A stretch of 64,000 bases of DNA, from positions 102,259-166,258 of the forward strand of contig NZ_JABFMX010000008.1 of NCBI RefSeq assembly GCF_013359735.1. The letters are read 5' to 3'. Position 1 is the first letter of the stretch; the number at the start of each line of letters is the position of its first letter. Under the pieces are notes generated by a model. That model was given only the letters and a program-made list of their open reading frames with translations. It made no database searches and had not been told where the DNA came from. The stretch is from Arthrobacter sp. C9C5. Its GTDB lineage: Bacteria; Actinomycetota; Actinomycetes; Actinomycetales; Micrococcaceae. The translations under genes were made by a program, and so were the position numbers. Positions 49,689-57,706 of this stretch are shown here, piece after piece.

Positions 49689-50633
49689 TCAGGAATGTGC
49701 CTTCAGCACACTCTTGGGCAGACGGTGGACGGTGACTGCTCCCACCGGGGTGAAAGGATGGAGCGGATCCGGTGTTGAGGACCCGGTCGGACCGCCTAGC
49801 CGGGAGTCCCCGACGGCGCTCAGAACGGCGTAAGCGTCTTCCCGTTGCCAGCCATGGTCTTGGACGAGGAAGTGGAACATATCCTCGTAGCCGCGGGTGA
49901 TGCTTTCCTGTACAGGGTCCCCTAAGCCAACGAAGATCCAGTGCTCGCCGGTTTCAATTCTGGGCGCCCGAAGATTCATCGCCTTGGCGAGTTCGATGCT
50001 CACGACGGCTGTTCCCTCAGCCTCAATTGCCACGAAGGAAGACTCCCCCTCCGCCATTAGGGCATGAATATCTCCGATAGAGAGATAAGCGCCCTCCACC
50101 ATGACGGGAAGGTAGACCTTCGAGCCCGGACGGCAGCCAGTCAGGTCCATATTGCCGCCCCCCGCGAAGCTCGGCATGACAGTCGAATTCTCCCCCTCGG
50201 CCGGTGCCGTGCCGATACAGCCGATCATGGGCTGGGCATCGAAGACGTGCCGGTCTGTCACGTGCACGCCGTCTGCATCTATAGGGATCCGGCGGGTGAA
50301 CATCTCCTCGCCCATTACGTGGCGCAGCGCTCCCGTTCCCGGCAGGCTGACGGACCAGCCGGAGTCTTTGAGCAGGATCTCGTGAATCGTGACGACCAGG
50401 GCATCGCCAGGCTCGGCTCCGTCCACGAAGACCGGTCCCGTGACCGGGTTGATGCCCACGGAAAGTTGGTCCAGGTCGTGATGCTCGTGCAATTCCGCGT
50501 ACACGGCGTCGCTCGTCTCGAAGGCGATCCGCTCCCCGGTCCCGGGAGCGATCCGAAGCGCGGGCTCCTCGTGTGCGGAGAAAGAGAATTTCCCGTTGGA
50601 TTTGTCGAGGAAATGATCAGCGGTTACGGTCAC
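49689..50633 (-). CDS. Acetamidase/formamidase-family amidohydrolase
   Basis: This 314-residue FmdA/AmdA-family protein has LDQLSVGINPVTGPVFVDGAEPGDALVVTIHEI near the N-terminus and the hallmark ARHVF/GCIGTAPAEGENSTVMPSFAGGGNMDLTGCRPGSKVYLPVMVEGAYLSIGDIHALMAEGE. Members hydrolyse formamide, acetamide and other small amides to acid plus ammonia. The start overlaps the permease stop by 4 nt, so permease and amidase are made together. GC is visibly below that of the flanking genes. Confidence 0.88.
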   Translation of the reverse strand: MTVTADHFLDKSNGKFSFSAHEEPALRIAPGTGERIAFETSDAVYAELHEHHDLDQLSVGINPVTGPVFVDGAEPGDALVVTIHEILLKDSGWSVSLPGTGALRHVMGEEMFTRRIPIDADGVHVTDRHVFDAQPMIGCIGTAPAEGENSTVMPSFAGGGNMDLTGCRPGSKVYLPVMVEGAYLSIGDIHALMAEGESSFVAIEAEGTAVVSIELAKAMNLRAPRIETGEHWIFVGLGDPVQESITRGYEDMFHFLVQDHGWQREDAYAVLSAVGDSRLGGPTGSSTPDPLHPFTPVGAVTVHRLPKSVLKAHS

Positions 50634-52063
50634 GGCTGGGATTCCTTTCCGCTCATGACCAGCTCTGGATCATCGCTGCTGCCGTCCGACAAGTCCGGCG
50701 TCCGGCCGGTGAATTTGTAGTAGGCGAAGACAGCAGCGCCCACCACCAGCCAGATAGCGCCGCCGATTTTGGCCTCGGGAGCCGCGTTGAGCAGGACATA
50801 GCCAATGATCAGGAAGCCCAGGATGGGCACCGCAAGATGCAGAAGGTAGTTCTTCGACTTTTTGCGCACGACGTAGTGAACGATGACCGAGACGTGCAGA
50901 AGCAGGAACCCAAACAATGCCCCGAAGTTTACAAGAGCGGAAATGACGTCGATCTGTCCTACGAAGAACAGGACTAGGATCGCCGAGATGGCGGACACCA
51001 TAATGATGGCGTTCCGGGGTACCTGGCGGGCATCGATCCGGGACAGGAACTTGGGCAGCTGACGGTCTCGGCTCATTGAGTAGAGAAGCCGCGAGGTGGC
51101 GGCCTGCGCCGCCATGGCGTTTGCGACGCCGATCGCGAGCACGTTGACTACAAAGAAGGCCGTCATCCAGCCGCTGTTGGAGGCAGCCTCAACGATGGTG
51201 AAGAAGGCGTTGCCCACCTCGTCGTCGTTGAATGAGGGGCGGCCTGCCGCCAGAGCGCTGGCCAGCCAAGTCTGCACGATGAACAGGAATGCCACGAGGA
51301 ACAGTGCCAGAATCATTGCGCGGCCAGCCGCATTACGGCCGCCGGTAGCCTCCTCCGACATGGTCGAGATGCCGTCAAATCCAAGGAAGCTCAACACTGC
51401 GATAGACAGTGCCGAGGCGATCAGCGGGCCCGTGACCTTACTCGCGTCCCAGATCGGGTTCATTGTCAGCTCGGCCCCGGGGACGGTGTGTCCGGCCAGG
51501 GCATTGACCGCGATGACGATGAAGATCACGACAAAGATGAGTTCGATCGCAAGGAAGACGCGGTTCATCCGCTTGATGGAGCTGATGCCGAGCAGGTTGA
51601 CTACGGTGTTGACCGCGACAAAGATCAACGCCCACAGCCAGCGAGGCGAATCGGGGAAGATCCCCACCATCGACTCGGCGGCGAATACGTACAGCAGCGT
51701 CGGGACCAGAAGATAGTCCAGCAGGATTGCCCAGCCGGCGAAGAACCCGGCCGTGGGATGGATTCCGCGTCCCACGTAGGAGAATACAGAGCCGGCGAGT
51801 GGGATGGACTTTGCCATCTGCTGGTACGCGAGGGCGGTAAAGATCATAGCGACAAGGCCGATCACGTATACGAGCGGGACCATCCCTCCCGCCGCGTTGT
51901 AGACGACGCCGAAGATCGCCCACGGAGCGATCGGCACCATGAAGACCAGTCCGTAGACCAGCAGATCCGTGGTGGAAACCGATCGTTTGAGTTCCTGTTT
52001 GTAGCCGAAGGCTTCGAGCTGCTGTTGGGCGCTGAGTTCAGGGGGGCTTGCTGGGTTTGCCAT
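50630..52063 (-). CDS. APC-family amino acid/amine permease
   Basis: This 477-residue transporter has 12-14 helices. FMVPIAPWAIFGVVYNAAGGMVPLVYVIGLVAMIFTALAYQQMAKSIPLAGSVFSYVGRGI holds the consensus amphipathic region of the superfamily. SFLGFDGISTMSEEATGG (helix 6 region) marks the amino acid/polyamine/organocation group. It probably imports the amino acid or amide that the two hydrolases use. It lies 36 nt from the alpha/beta hydrolase gene upstream. Confidence 0.88.
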   Translation of the reverse strand: MANPASPPELSAQQQLEAFGYKQELKRSVSTTDLLVYGLVFMVPIAPWAIFGVVYNAAGGMVPLVYVIGLVAMIFTALAYQQMAKSIPLAGSVFSYVGRGIHPTAGFFAGWAILLDYLLVPTLLYVFAAESMVGIFPDSPRWLWALIFVAVNTVVNLLGISSIKRMNRVFLAIELIFVVIFIVIAVNALAGHTVPGAELTMNPIWDASKVTGPLIASALSIAVLSFLGFDGISTMSEEATGGRNAAGRAMILALFLVAFLFIVQTWLASALAAGRPSFNDDEVGNAFFTIVEAASNSGWMTAFFVVNVLAIGVANAMAAQAATSRLLYSMSRDRQLPKFLSRIDARQVPRNAIIMVSAISAILVLFFVGQIDVISALVNFGALFGFLLLHVSVIVHYVVRKKSKNYLLHLAVPILGFLIIGYVLLNAAPEAKIGGAIWLVVGAAVFAYYKFTGRTPDLSDGSSDDPELVMSGKESQP

Positions 52064-52099
52064 CGAATTCTTTCTGGGAGTGAGGTGGTTGTGGTGGTC

Positions 52100-53011
52100 C
52101 TAGACAAGGGTGTGGTGGTCGTGGCGGGCCAAGTGGGCTGCGATGACGGCCCGGAAAGCCTCAGGTTGTTCGAGGTGTGAGCAGTGGCTTGCCCCGGCGA
52201 AGACGTGGCTGGTGACCTCTGGAATATTGGCGATGAAAGGTGCCCAGGTAGCAGGGGTTGCTTCGTCATGTTCACCGGCTACCACCAGCGTCGGGGCGGT
52301 CACCCGCTCCAACCGGTCGACGATGCTCCAGTTGCGCAGTGTTCCGATGACGTGGAACTCGTTGGGGCCGTTCATTGTGTGGTAAACCGTCGGTTCGGCC
52401 TCCATCTGAGCCACGCTCTCCTCGAAATCTGCTGGGAAAGGCGTGGTGCGGCAAACATGGCGCTCGTAGAAGGCCATGGTGGCAGCAGCGTACGCAGGGG
52501 AAGTCACCGTGCCCGCTTTCTCGTGGAACGTCAGCGCATCTTGGACATCTCGGGGCAGCCGCTCCCTGAGATCTGCGGCGGCGTCCGCCCACAGCCCCAT
52601 TGAAGCGGGGGAGTTGCAGATGGATAGGCTCGCCAGGCCCGACGGCTGTCGCACGGCGATTTCCGCGCCCAGCATGCCACCCCAGGACTGCCCGAGAAGA
52701 TGGAAGTCTCCGATCTGGAAGTGCGCAAGGAGGCTGAGGAACTCATCGACAAACAGCTGCGGAACCCAGAAATCCGCCGGGGCATCGGGCAGATGCGAGC
52801 TGTTTCCACAGCCCAGCTGGTCGTAAAGGATGACAGTGCGGCCGGTTTCCGTCAGGGCCGCCAGGTTCTTCAGGTAGTTATGAGCCATGCCCGGTCCGCC
52901 GTGAAGCACGATTAGGGGGAGCGCTCCAGCTACGGGGAGATCCGGGGTGAAGAGCGCCACCCAGGTCTCCCATTGGCGGAAGGGGACTCTATGTGTTGTG
53001 AGGGTTGTCAC
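52100..53011 (-). CDS. Proline iminopeptidase-type alpha/beta hydrolase (amino acid amidase candidate)
   Basis: This 303-residue S33-type hydrolase has HGGPG (LIVLHGGPGMAHNYL) for the oxyanion hole, nucleophile in LLGQSWGGMLGAEIA, Asp in VAGEHDEATP and His in GASHCSHLEQPE. The group includes prolyl aminopeptidases and L-amino acid or proline amide hydrolases. Given a neighbouring FmdA-type amidase and amino acid permease, amide cleavage is the more likely activity. It is first in an operon of three and divergent from the regulator. Confidence 0.85.
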   Translation of the reverse strand: MTTLTTHRVPFRQWETWVALFTPDLPVAGALPLIVLHGGPGMAHNYLKNLAALTETGRTVILYDQLGCGNSSHLPDAPADFWVPQLFVDEFLSLLAHFQIGDFHLLGQSWGGMLGAEIAVRQPSGLASLSICNSPASMGLWADAAADLRERLPRDVQDALTFHEKAGTVTSPAYAAATMAFYERHVCRTTPFPADFEESVAQMEAEPTVYHTMNGPNEFHVIGTLRNWSIVDRLERVTAPTLVVAGEHDEATPATWAPFIANIPEVTSHVFAGASHCSHLEQPEAFRAVIAAHLARHDHHTLV

Positions 53012-53100
53012 GCAAAATCCTTTGGTCGGGCGTGAGCATCATCCTTGCGCACTAATGGTCCAATTCCAAGACCTTTTACAAATATGTATAAGTTGGTGCC

Positions 53101-53862
53101 ATGGGCAAGAGCAAAGATGACGGGCCCGAAGGGTCGCTGGACATGCCTCTGGCCGCGATGTCCCGGGCCGATGAAATCACCGACCGGCTAATCACGGCGA
53201 TTGCGGTAGGCGAATACTTGCCGGGCGCGCGCTTGCCGTCGGAACGCGATCTGGCAAAGTCCTTGCATGTGGGACGGATGACGGTCCGAGCCGCCATTGG
53301 CCGTCTAGTCGACCAAGGCTTGCTATCGACACAGCGGGGCCGTGCGGGTGGCTCGTTCGTCCGGGAACAATGGACAGCGGCGTCCAACGCGTCAGTGCAA
53401 AGGACTCTCTCGTCCCGCTGGGAATCGTTGCGCGACACCTGCGAGGCCATGGTCCACCTTCACGGCACGATCGCCCGGGCCGCGGCAGAGAACCGGACCG
53501 ACGCTGACGCTGTTGTGCTCAAGGAGCGGCTGGAAGCCTACCGTGAGGCCGAATCGGGCACCGCCTCCCAAAAGGCCGACGCGAGGCTCCACACGGCTAT
53601 CGCGGAAGCGTCGCATAACCTGACTCTCAAACGCATTCTCCTAGAGCTCGAAGCGCAGATCGGGCTCGCGGCGCCAGCCCATCTCTGGGGTTTCCCTGAG
53701 GGCATGCGCGAAATGGAGCTCCGCGCGTTAGCCGATCATGAGCGGCTCGTTGAGGCTATTTGCGCGAAGCGCCACGCCGAGGCGGCAGCCATAGGGTTAG
53801 CGCATGCCCGGATCGACATCGAGTTGCTTGAAGCGGCGTTGAACAGAGCTGGCTCGAACTAG
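53101..53862 (+). CDS. FadR/GntR-family regulator of the amide block
   Basis: This 253-residue protein has the GntR winged helix DRLITAIAVGEYLPGARLPSERDLAKSLHVGRMTVRAAIGRLVDQGLLSTQRGRAGGSFV. A helical FCD domain follows (DTCEAMVHLHGTIARAAAENRT...DARLHTAIAEASHN), with His and Asp metal-type ligands. It is divergent from the hydrolase-permease-amidase operon with an 89-nt gap, the usual place for its operator. The AT-rich TTTTACAAATATGTATAAG before the start carries -10-like hexamers. The inducer is probably the amide or amino acid. Confidence 0.88.
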   Translation: MGKSKDDGPEGSLDMPLAAMSRADEITDRLITAIAVGEYLPGARLPSERDLAKSLHVGRMTVRAAIGRLVDQGLLSTQRGRAGGSFVREQWTAASNASVQRTLSSRWESLRDTCEAMVHLHGTIARAAAENRTDADAVVLKERLEAYREAESGTASQKADARLHTAIAEASHNLTLKRILLELEAQIGLAAPAHLWGFPEGMREMELRALADHERLVEAICAKRHAEAAAIGLAHARIDIELLEAALNRAGSN

Positions 53863-53883
53863 GCGCTGTCCACACTCAGCGCC
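53862..53883 (+). terminator. Short hairpin after the FadR gene
   Basis: GGCGCTG and CAGCGCC enclose an 8-nt loop directly after the stop codon. Confidence 0.5.
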
Positions 53884-53905
53884 CGAATCTCACCACTGTC
53901 GTTGG

Positions 53906-53939
53906 CGACGACGGCGGCCGTCACCTTCCGCCGTCGTCC
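53906..53939. repeat. 34-nt direct repeat, right copy
   Basis: It is identical and in the same orientation to 49584-49617. It lies just before the promoter of the 2-hydroxyacid dehydrogenase gene, where GC content returns to the regional level. Confidence 0.85.
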
Positions 53940-53961
53940 GCCACTGGCCGCGCCGGCCTAC

Positions 53962-53967
53962 TAGGCT
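53962..53967 (+). promoter_or_regulatory. -10 box of a leaderless promoter (2-hydroxyacid dehydrogenase)
   Basis: TAGGCT ends 7 nt before ATG 53975. Confidence 0.55.
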
Positions 53968-53974
53968 GGCAACT

Positions 53975-54895
53975 ATGCCGAAGAAAATTACTGTCAGCCT
54001 GCCGGACGCAACCCTGCGTGAATACCTCCAGCCCCACCCGGATGTCACCGTCCTCGAGTGGGACCTGTCCGGCGAAGCGCCGCAGCCGAGCATCGACATC
54101 GTCGTTCCGCCCTACATGGGCGGCTGGGCCGCGCTGCGCGGGCTGGAAGGCGTGGAGACCGGGCTGGTACAGAGCCAGTCGATCGGCTACGACGGCGTCG
54201 AGGAGTTCCTCCCGTCCGGCCGGGTCATGGCGAATGCCGCGGGCGTCCACGAGGCGTCCACCGCGGAACTGACCCTGGCCCTGATCCTGGCCAGCCAGCG
54301 CGAATTCCCCCGGATGCTGAAAAACCAGCAGGAGGGCCGCTGGGAGAGCCGTCCCACCGCCAGCCTCGCGGACCGGCGCGTGATGATCGTCGGCTACGGC
54401 GGCGTCGGCAAGGCGATCGAGGACCGGTTGCTGGCCTTCGAAACCACCGTGACCCGGGTGGCCAGCAAGGCCCGCTCCGACGCGCGCGGCCAGATCCACG
54501 GCATCGACGAGCTGCACAGCCTGCTGCCGGAGCACGACATTGTGGTCGTGGTGGTCCCGCTCAGCGATTCCACCCGACACCTGATCGACGACGCCTTCCT
54601 CGCGGCCATGCCCGACGGCGCGCTGCTGGTCAACGTCGCCCGCGGACCGGTCGCGGACACCGAAGCCCTGGTGAAGCACACCGCCTCCGGCCGGATCCGC
54701 GCCGCCCTGGATGTCACCGACCCCGAACCGCTGCCGCAGGACCACGCGCTTTGGGGCACGCCCGGCGTCATCATCAGCCCGCACATCGGCGGCGCGACCT
54801 CTGCCATGCGACCGCGGATGGGCAAACTCCTGCAGCGGCAGATCGAGCTGATGCTGGCGGACGAACCGCCGGCGAACGTTGTGATCGGCGGGTAG
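53975..54895 (+). CDS. D-isomer-specific 2-hydroxyacid dehydrogenase
   Basis: This 306-residue NAD(P)-dependent oxidoreductase has VMIVGYGGVGKAIEDRLLAFE (GxGxxG) at about 135-155. Catalytic Arg lies in LLVNVARGPVADTEAL, Glu in DVTDPEPLP and His in IISPHIGGATSAM. The N-terminal lobe (SLPDATLREYLQPHPDVTVLEW) fits the glyoxylate/hydroxypyruvate reductase-like group, but the substrate is unknown. It has its own promoter and converges on the metallo-hydrolase gene. Confidence 0.87.
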   Translation: MPKKITVSLPDATLREYLQPHPDVTVLEWDLSGEAPQPSIDIVVPPYMGGWAALRGLEGVETGLVQSQSIGYDGVEEFLPSGRVMANAAGVHEASTAELTLALILASQREFPRMLKNQQEGRWESRPTASLADRRVMIVGYGGVGKAIEDRLLAFETTVTRVASKARSDARGQIHGIDELHSLLPEHDIVVVVVPLSDSTRHLIDDAFLAAMPDGALLVNVARGPVADTEALVKHTASGRIRAALDVTDPEPLPQDHALWGTPGVIISPHIGGATSAMRPRMGKLLQRQIELMLADEPPANVVIGG

Positions 54896-54910
54896 CTCAG
54901 CGCGGGGCCG

Positions 54911-55732
54911 CTATCCGGGTCTCTCGTTCTGCCCCCTTTGGGCGAGCTGCTCTACCTGCCCTCGATGCACGCCGGCCAGCCATTCCAGCGGGGCCGAGGG
55001 GCCTAGCCGCGGGTCGTCGGGCTCAGCGCCGTCCCGCACGGCCTCCACATACGCGCGATCTAGCTTGATGCGCGCTCGCAACTGCTCGGCTCCGCCGACT
55101 GACCCGTGACCGGGGACGACGGCGACAGCGCCGTCGGCCGCACTCTCGAGCAGCAGCAGGGCGGCGAGGTAGTCGTCGATCGGGTCCGCGGCCTTCAGAT
55201 CGAGGAACGGCATCAGGATGTCGGAAAGCATGTCGCCGGCGACGAGGACGCCGCGGTCCTCGATCAGGAGCGCCGCGTGGCCCGCGGCATGGGCCTGGTG
55301 CTCGATGATCCGGACCCTGGGGCCATCCCAGGGAATCTGCGTGGTTCCTGCGGGCAGACCGGTGATAAGGCCCAAGAGTTCCATCGGGATCTCCCCGGCG
55401 AACTCCGGCGGCAGCACTCCGGCCACGCGGGCCTTCCAGTCCGGCTGCGCCAGCAGGTCCTGGATCGGTGCCGCGCAGCGGGCCGTGGCGTAACGGGGCA
55501 CGTGGCCGAAGTCCGGGTGCCAGAGCACGTGGTCCCAATGCGGATGCGTCGAAAAGCCTGCCACGACGGGCTGGCCCAAGTCGCGAAGGTCGTTCGCGAG
55601 TGCGGCCATTTCGCCGTCCGTGATGCCGGGGTCGATGAGCAGCACACCGGCCCGGCCCTGAACGATCACGCAGTTGCTCTGCAGGAACTCGCTCTCGTGG
55701 GCCAGAACGCCCTCAGCGACTTGCTTCAGCAC
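54911..55732 (-). CDS. MBL-fold metallo-hydrolase
   Basis: This 273-residue protein has the metal motif STHPHWDHVLWH (HxHxDH), QAHAAGHAALLIEDRGVLVAGDMLSDI with His and the bridging Asp, and VVPGHGSVG. The C-terminal 60 residues are helical. Proteins of this layout include quorum-quenching lactonases and plain hydrolases. The GTG start is supported by AGGGGAAGG 6 nt upstream. A longer frame exists but has no ribosome site. It converges with the dehydrogenase. Confidence 0.82.
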   Translation of the reverse strand: MLKQVAEGVLAHESEFLQSNCVIVQGRAGVLLIDPGITDGEMAALANDLRDLGQPVVAGFSTHPHWDHVLWHPDFGHVPRYATARCAAPIQDLLAQPDWKARVAGVLPPEFAGEIPMELLGLITGLPAGTTQIPWDGPRVRIIEHQAHAAGHAALLIEDRGVLVAGDMLSDILMPFLDLKAADPIDDYLAALLLLESAADGAVAVVPGHGSVGGAEQLRARIKLDRAYVEAVRDGAEPDDPRLGPSAPLEWLAGVHRGQVEQLAQRGQNERPG

Positions 55733-56043
55733 GACGTGCCTTCCCCTGTGTTTGGTAATGCCTGCCGAGACGGTATTCCTGGGCGGGAGCGGAGCGCAAG
55801 GACTACGGCGTCGTTTTTTCACGCAGGGGAAATTCAGGTCCCGGCGCGGGGCTTCCAATTACCAGCACCTTCTCGCTGGGTTCTGGATCGAAGGGGAGAC
55901 AGTGAGTTGCGGCGAGACGTGGCGGCGTCCCAGCGGAGGGCCAGCAGGCGGTAATGCCCGCGAATCTCTTCGGGGGCAACGGTCATGGCCAGGCGTGTTC
56001 CTCATTCGATCGTGGCGAATCTCCGTCCCCGATGAACGACAGC
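55733..56043. other. Gap with a possible gene remnant
   Basis: These 311 nt hold no clear gene. On the minus strand, ATG 55986 opens a 50-codon frame to TGA 55834 (begins MTVAPEEIRGHYRLLALRWDAA). In the next frame the reading continues (LPFDPEPSEKVLVIGSPAPGPEF). That pattern hints at a frameshifted small gene. TTTTTTC at about 55814 may belong to a terminator. Confidence 0.3.
55834..55986 (-). pseudogene. Possible broken small gene
   Basis: A 50-residue frame (MTVAPEEIRGHYRLLALRW...) reads like a real N-terminus for about 30 residues. A plausible continuation then lies one frame over. GAGGA lies 12 nt upstream of the ATG, which is a weak start. No family is recognised. Confidence 0.2.
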
Positions 56044-56784
56044 CTAGGAGCTGAGGCGCAGGTCGAACGCTGCTTCGCCGGTGCTCCACTCCGGGCCCAG
56101 AGCCTCAGCCCCGGGGTTCCTCAGGAAGTCTTCCAGTGCCGCCTCGACAGGTCCCAGGGGGTGGACGAACCGCGAGGGAATGAAGCCCTTCATCGAACCC
56201 ATCGGAACTTCCACCGAAGCATCGGCGGGCTGTTCCGGTCGCGACAGGATGGACCACGAATCTTCCCGCTCTGCGTTGGAGTTCCGGTGACAAACCAACG
56301 TCGACATCGCAGATCCGGCCGCCTCAAAGCGGGCCGCTCCGTGCTCGACGACGACGCGCTCCTGATTGTCCCCGTCCAAAGCATGTAAGGCGTCCCGGGC
56401 GGAGCTGCGCGCTTCGGCTGAGGTATTGACCCCTTGTCCGTTAACCACCCACGGGGACTTCACCATGTCCTTGGTGACGGCAAGCCTCCAGGCTGCGCCA
56501 AGATTGGATCCCGACACGTATCCACCCATCCAGAAGAGCCCGGGTGGCCCCAACAAGAGACCGGCGACGAGGAACGATGCAAGAAGCAGAAGGGTGAGCC
56601 ACTTCCAACGCACACCGAAACGCCAAGAGAAGGTACTCACCGCCAGCCCAGCCAGCAGGGGTCCCAGATCCTGCGATGGCTCAGTGTTCGCACCGAACAT
56701 CATCAGTCCGACCGTGGCGCCGAGTATCACCGTGCCGACGACCAAGTAGAGCCTGATCTCATTCCTGGTTTTGTTCCCCGCCAT
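56044..56784 (-). CDS. Membrane protein, unknown function
   Basis: This 246-residue protein starts with about four hydrophobic segments (LYLVVGTVILGATVGLMMFGA, PLLAGLAVSTFSWRFGV, LTLLLLASFLVAGLLLG, PGLFWMGGYVSGS). These are followed by a 150-residue soluble tail (SAEARSSARDALHALDGDNQERVVVEHGAARFEAAGS...). AGGAAG precedes the ATG. No family is recognised. Codon use is less GC-rich than in neighbouring genes, which hints at a later arrival. Confidence 0.6.
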   Translation of the reverse strand: MAGNKTRNEIRLYLVVGTVILGATVGLMMFGANTEPSQDLGPLLAGLAVSTFSWRFGVRWKWLTLLLLASFLVAGLLLGPPGLFWMGGYVSGSNLGAAWRLAVTKDMVKSPWVVNGQGVNTSAEARSSARDALHALDGDNQERVVVEHGAARFEAAGSAMSTLVCHRNSNAEREDSWSILSRPEQPADASVEVPMGSMKGFIPSRFVHPLGPVEAALEDFLRNPGAEALGPEWSTGEAAFDLRLSS

Positions 56785-56835
56785 GATTAATTCTTCCTGG
56801 GTTGAGCGCAGGCCGTTCTGACTCTGTCTGTGCCG

Positions 56836-57087
56836 CTAACTGACGTTGAGTTTTTCCTGGCAACTCGGGGATACCACCCTCAACGCGCTCGGCGGATTAG
56901 ACGCCAACGCCGCCGCGGGTCGAACAGGGCGTCGCTGAAGGTCGCCACCGCAGTTCGGGCAAGCCCGATTCTTGAAGCGGTCCACGCAGTTTGGGCACCA
57001 AGTGCATTCAAACGTGCAGATGTAAGCCTCGTCAGAGGGAGCGATGTCGCGGTCGCAACATTCGCAATTTGGGCGAATCTCAAGCAT
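56836..57087 (-). CDS. DUF1272 zinc-ribbon protein
   Basis: This 83-residue protein begins MLEIRPNCECCDRDIAPSDEAYICTFECTWCPNCVDRFKNRACPNCGGDL, with eight Cys in the DUF1272 pattern (CxxC ... CTFEC..C..C ... CPNC). This suggests two zinc sites. The C-terminal 30 residues are not conserved-looking. The role is unknown. The gene is read in the same direction as the membrane protein gene downstream, 51 nt away. Confidence 0.88.
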   Translation of the reverse strand: MLEIRPNCECCDRDIAPSDEAYICTFECTWCPNCVDRFKNRACPNCGGDLQRRPVRPAAALASNPPSALRVVSPSCQEKLNVS

Positions 57088-57178
57088 GCGACCACCCTAT
57101 CCCAGGGTTCCTTGACGGCACGGAGTGCTTCGATCAGCCCGGTAAGCCCTGCAACAGGGGCAATTCGGGGCCGAGCCC

Positions 57179-57616
57179 TCAGTTTTTCTTCAATTCCTCG
57201 GCGATCATCACGAGGATGCCGCTGGGACCGCGGAGGTACGTGAGCTTGTAGATGTCCTTATAGGTCGCCACGCCGCGCAGCGGATAACAGCCGTGCCGCG
57301 CGGCTATTTCCAGGGCTTGGTCGATGTCAGGGACTGAGAAGGCGACCCGGTGCATACCGATCTCGTTGGGACGGGTTGGCGCCGTCTCGATCGCCTCGGG
57401 GTGGATGTATTCAAAGAGCTCGAGGCGGCCGTGACCGTCCGGCGTTTCGAGCATGGCAATTTTGGCGTGATTGCCGTCAAGCCCGACGGCGGTGTCGGTC
57501 CAATCGCCGCTGACGGTGTCCCGGCCGACGACCGCCAGGCCGAGGTCGGTGAAGAACGCGATCGCCTCCTCGAGGTCGCGCACGGCGATGCCGACGTTCT
57601 CAAGTCTGATGTTCAT
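57179..57616 (-). CDS. VOC-family protein (glyoxalase-like)
   Basis: This 145-residue single-chain VOC protein is NIRLENVGIAVRDLEEAIAFFTDLGLAVVGRDTV...HAKIAMLETPDGHGRLELFEYIHPEAI...GMHRVAFSVPDIDQALEIAARHG...LTYLRGPSGILVMIAEEL. The metal ligands (H/E in LELFE, H in MHRVAF, E near the end) are present. It resembles glyoxalase I-like or methylmalonyl-CoA epimerase-like proteins. The start at MNIRL is favoured because TAGCGT lies 7 nt before it. Confidence 0.85.
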   Translation of the reverse strand: MNIRLENVGIAVRDLEEAIAFFTDLGLAVVGRDTVSGDWTDTAVGLDGNHAKIAMLETPDGHGRLELFEYIHPEAIETAPTRPNEIGMHRVAFSVPDIDQALEIAARHGCYPLRGVATYKDIYKLTYLRGPSGILVMIAEELKKN

Positions 57617-57623
57617 GCTCTTC

Positions 57624-57629
57624 ACGCTA
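57624..57629 (-). promoter_or_regulatory. -10 box of a leaderless promoter (VOC gene)
   Basis: TAGCGT ends 7 nt before the ATG at 57616. Confidence 0.45.
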
Positions 57630-57706
57630 CCGAGCCGGCCCGGTTCAAATCCAGCAGCGCCTTCAGTCTGTGCCGAAACCTTTAGCCTGCGGAAATTTCG
57701 CAGAAC

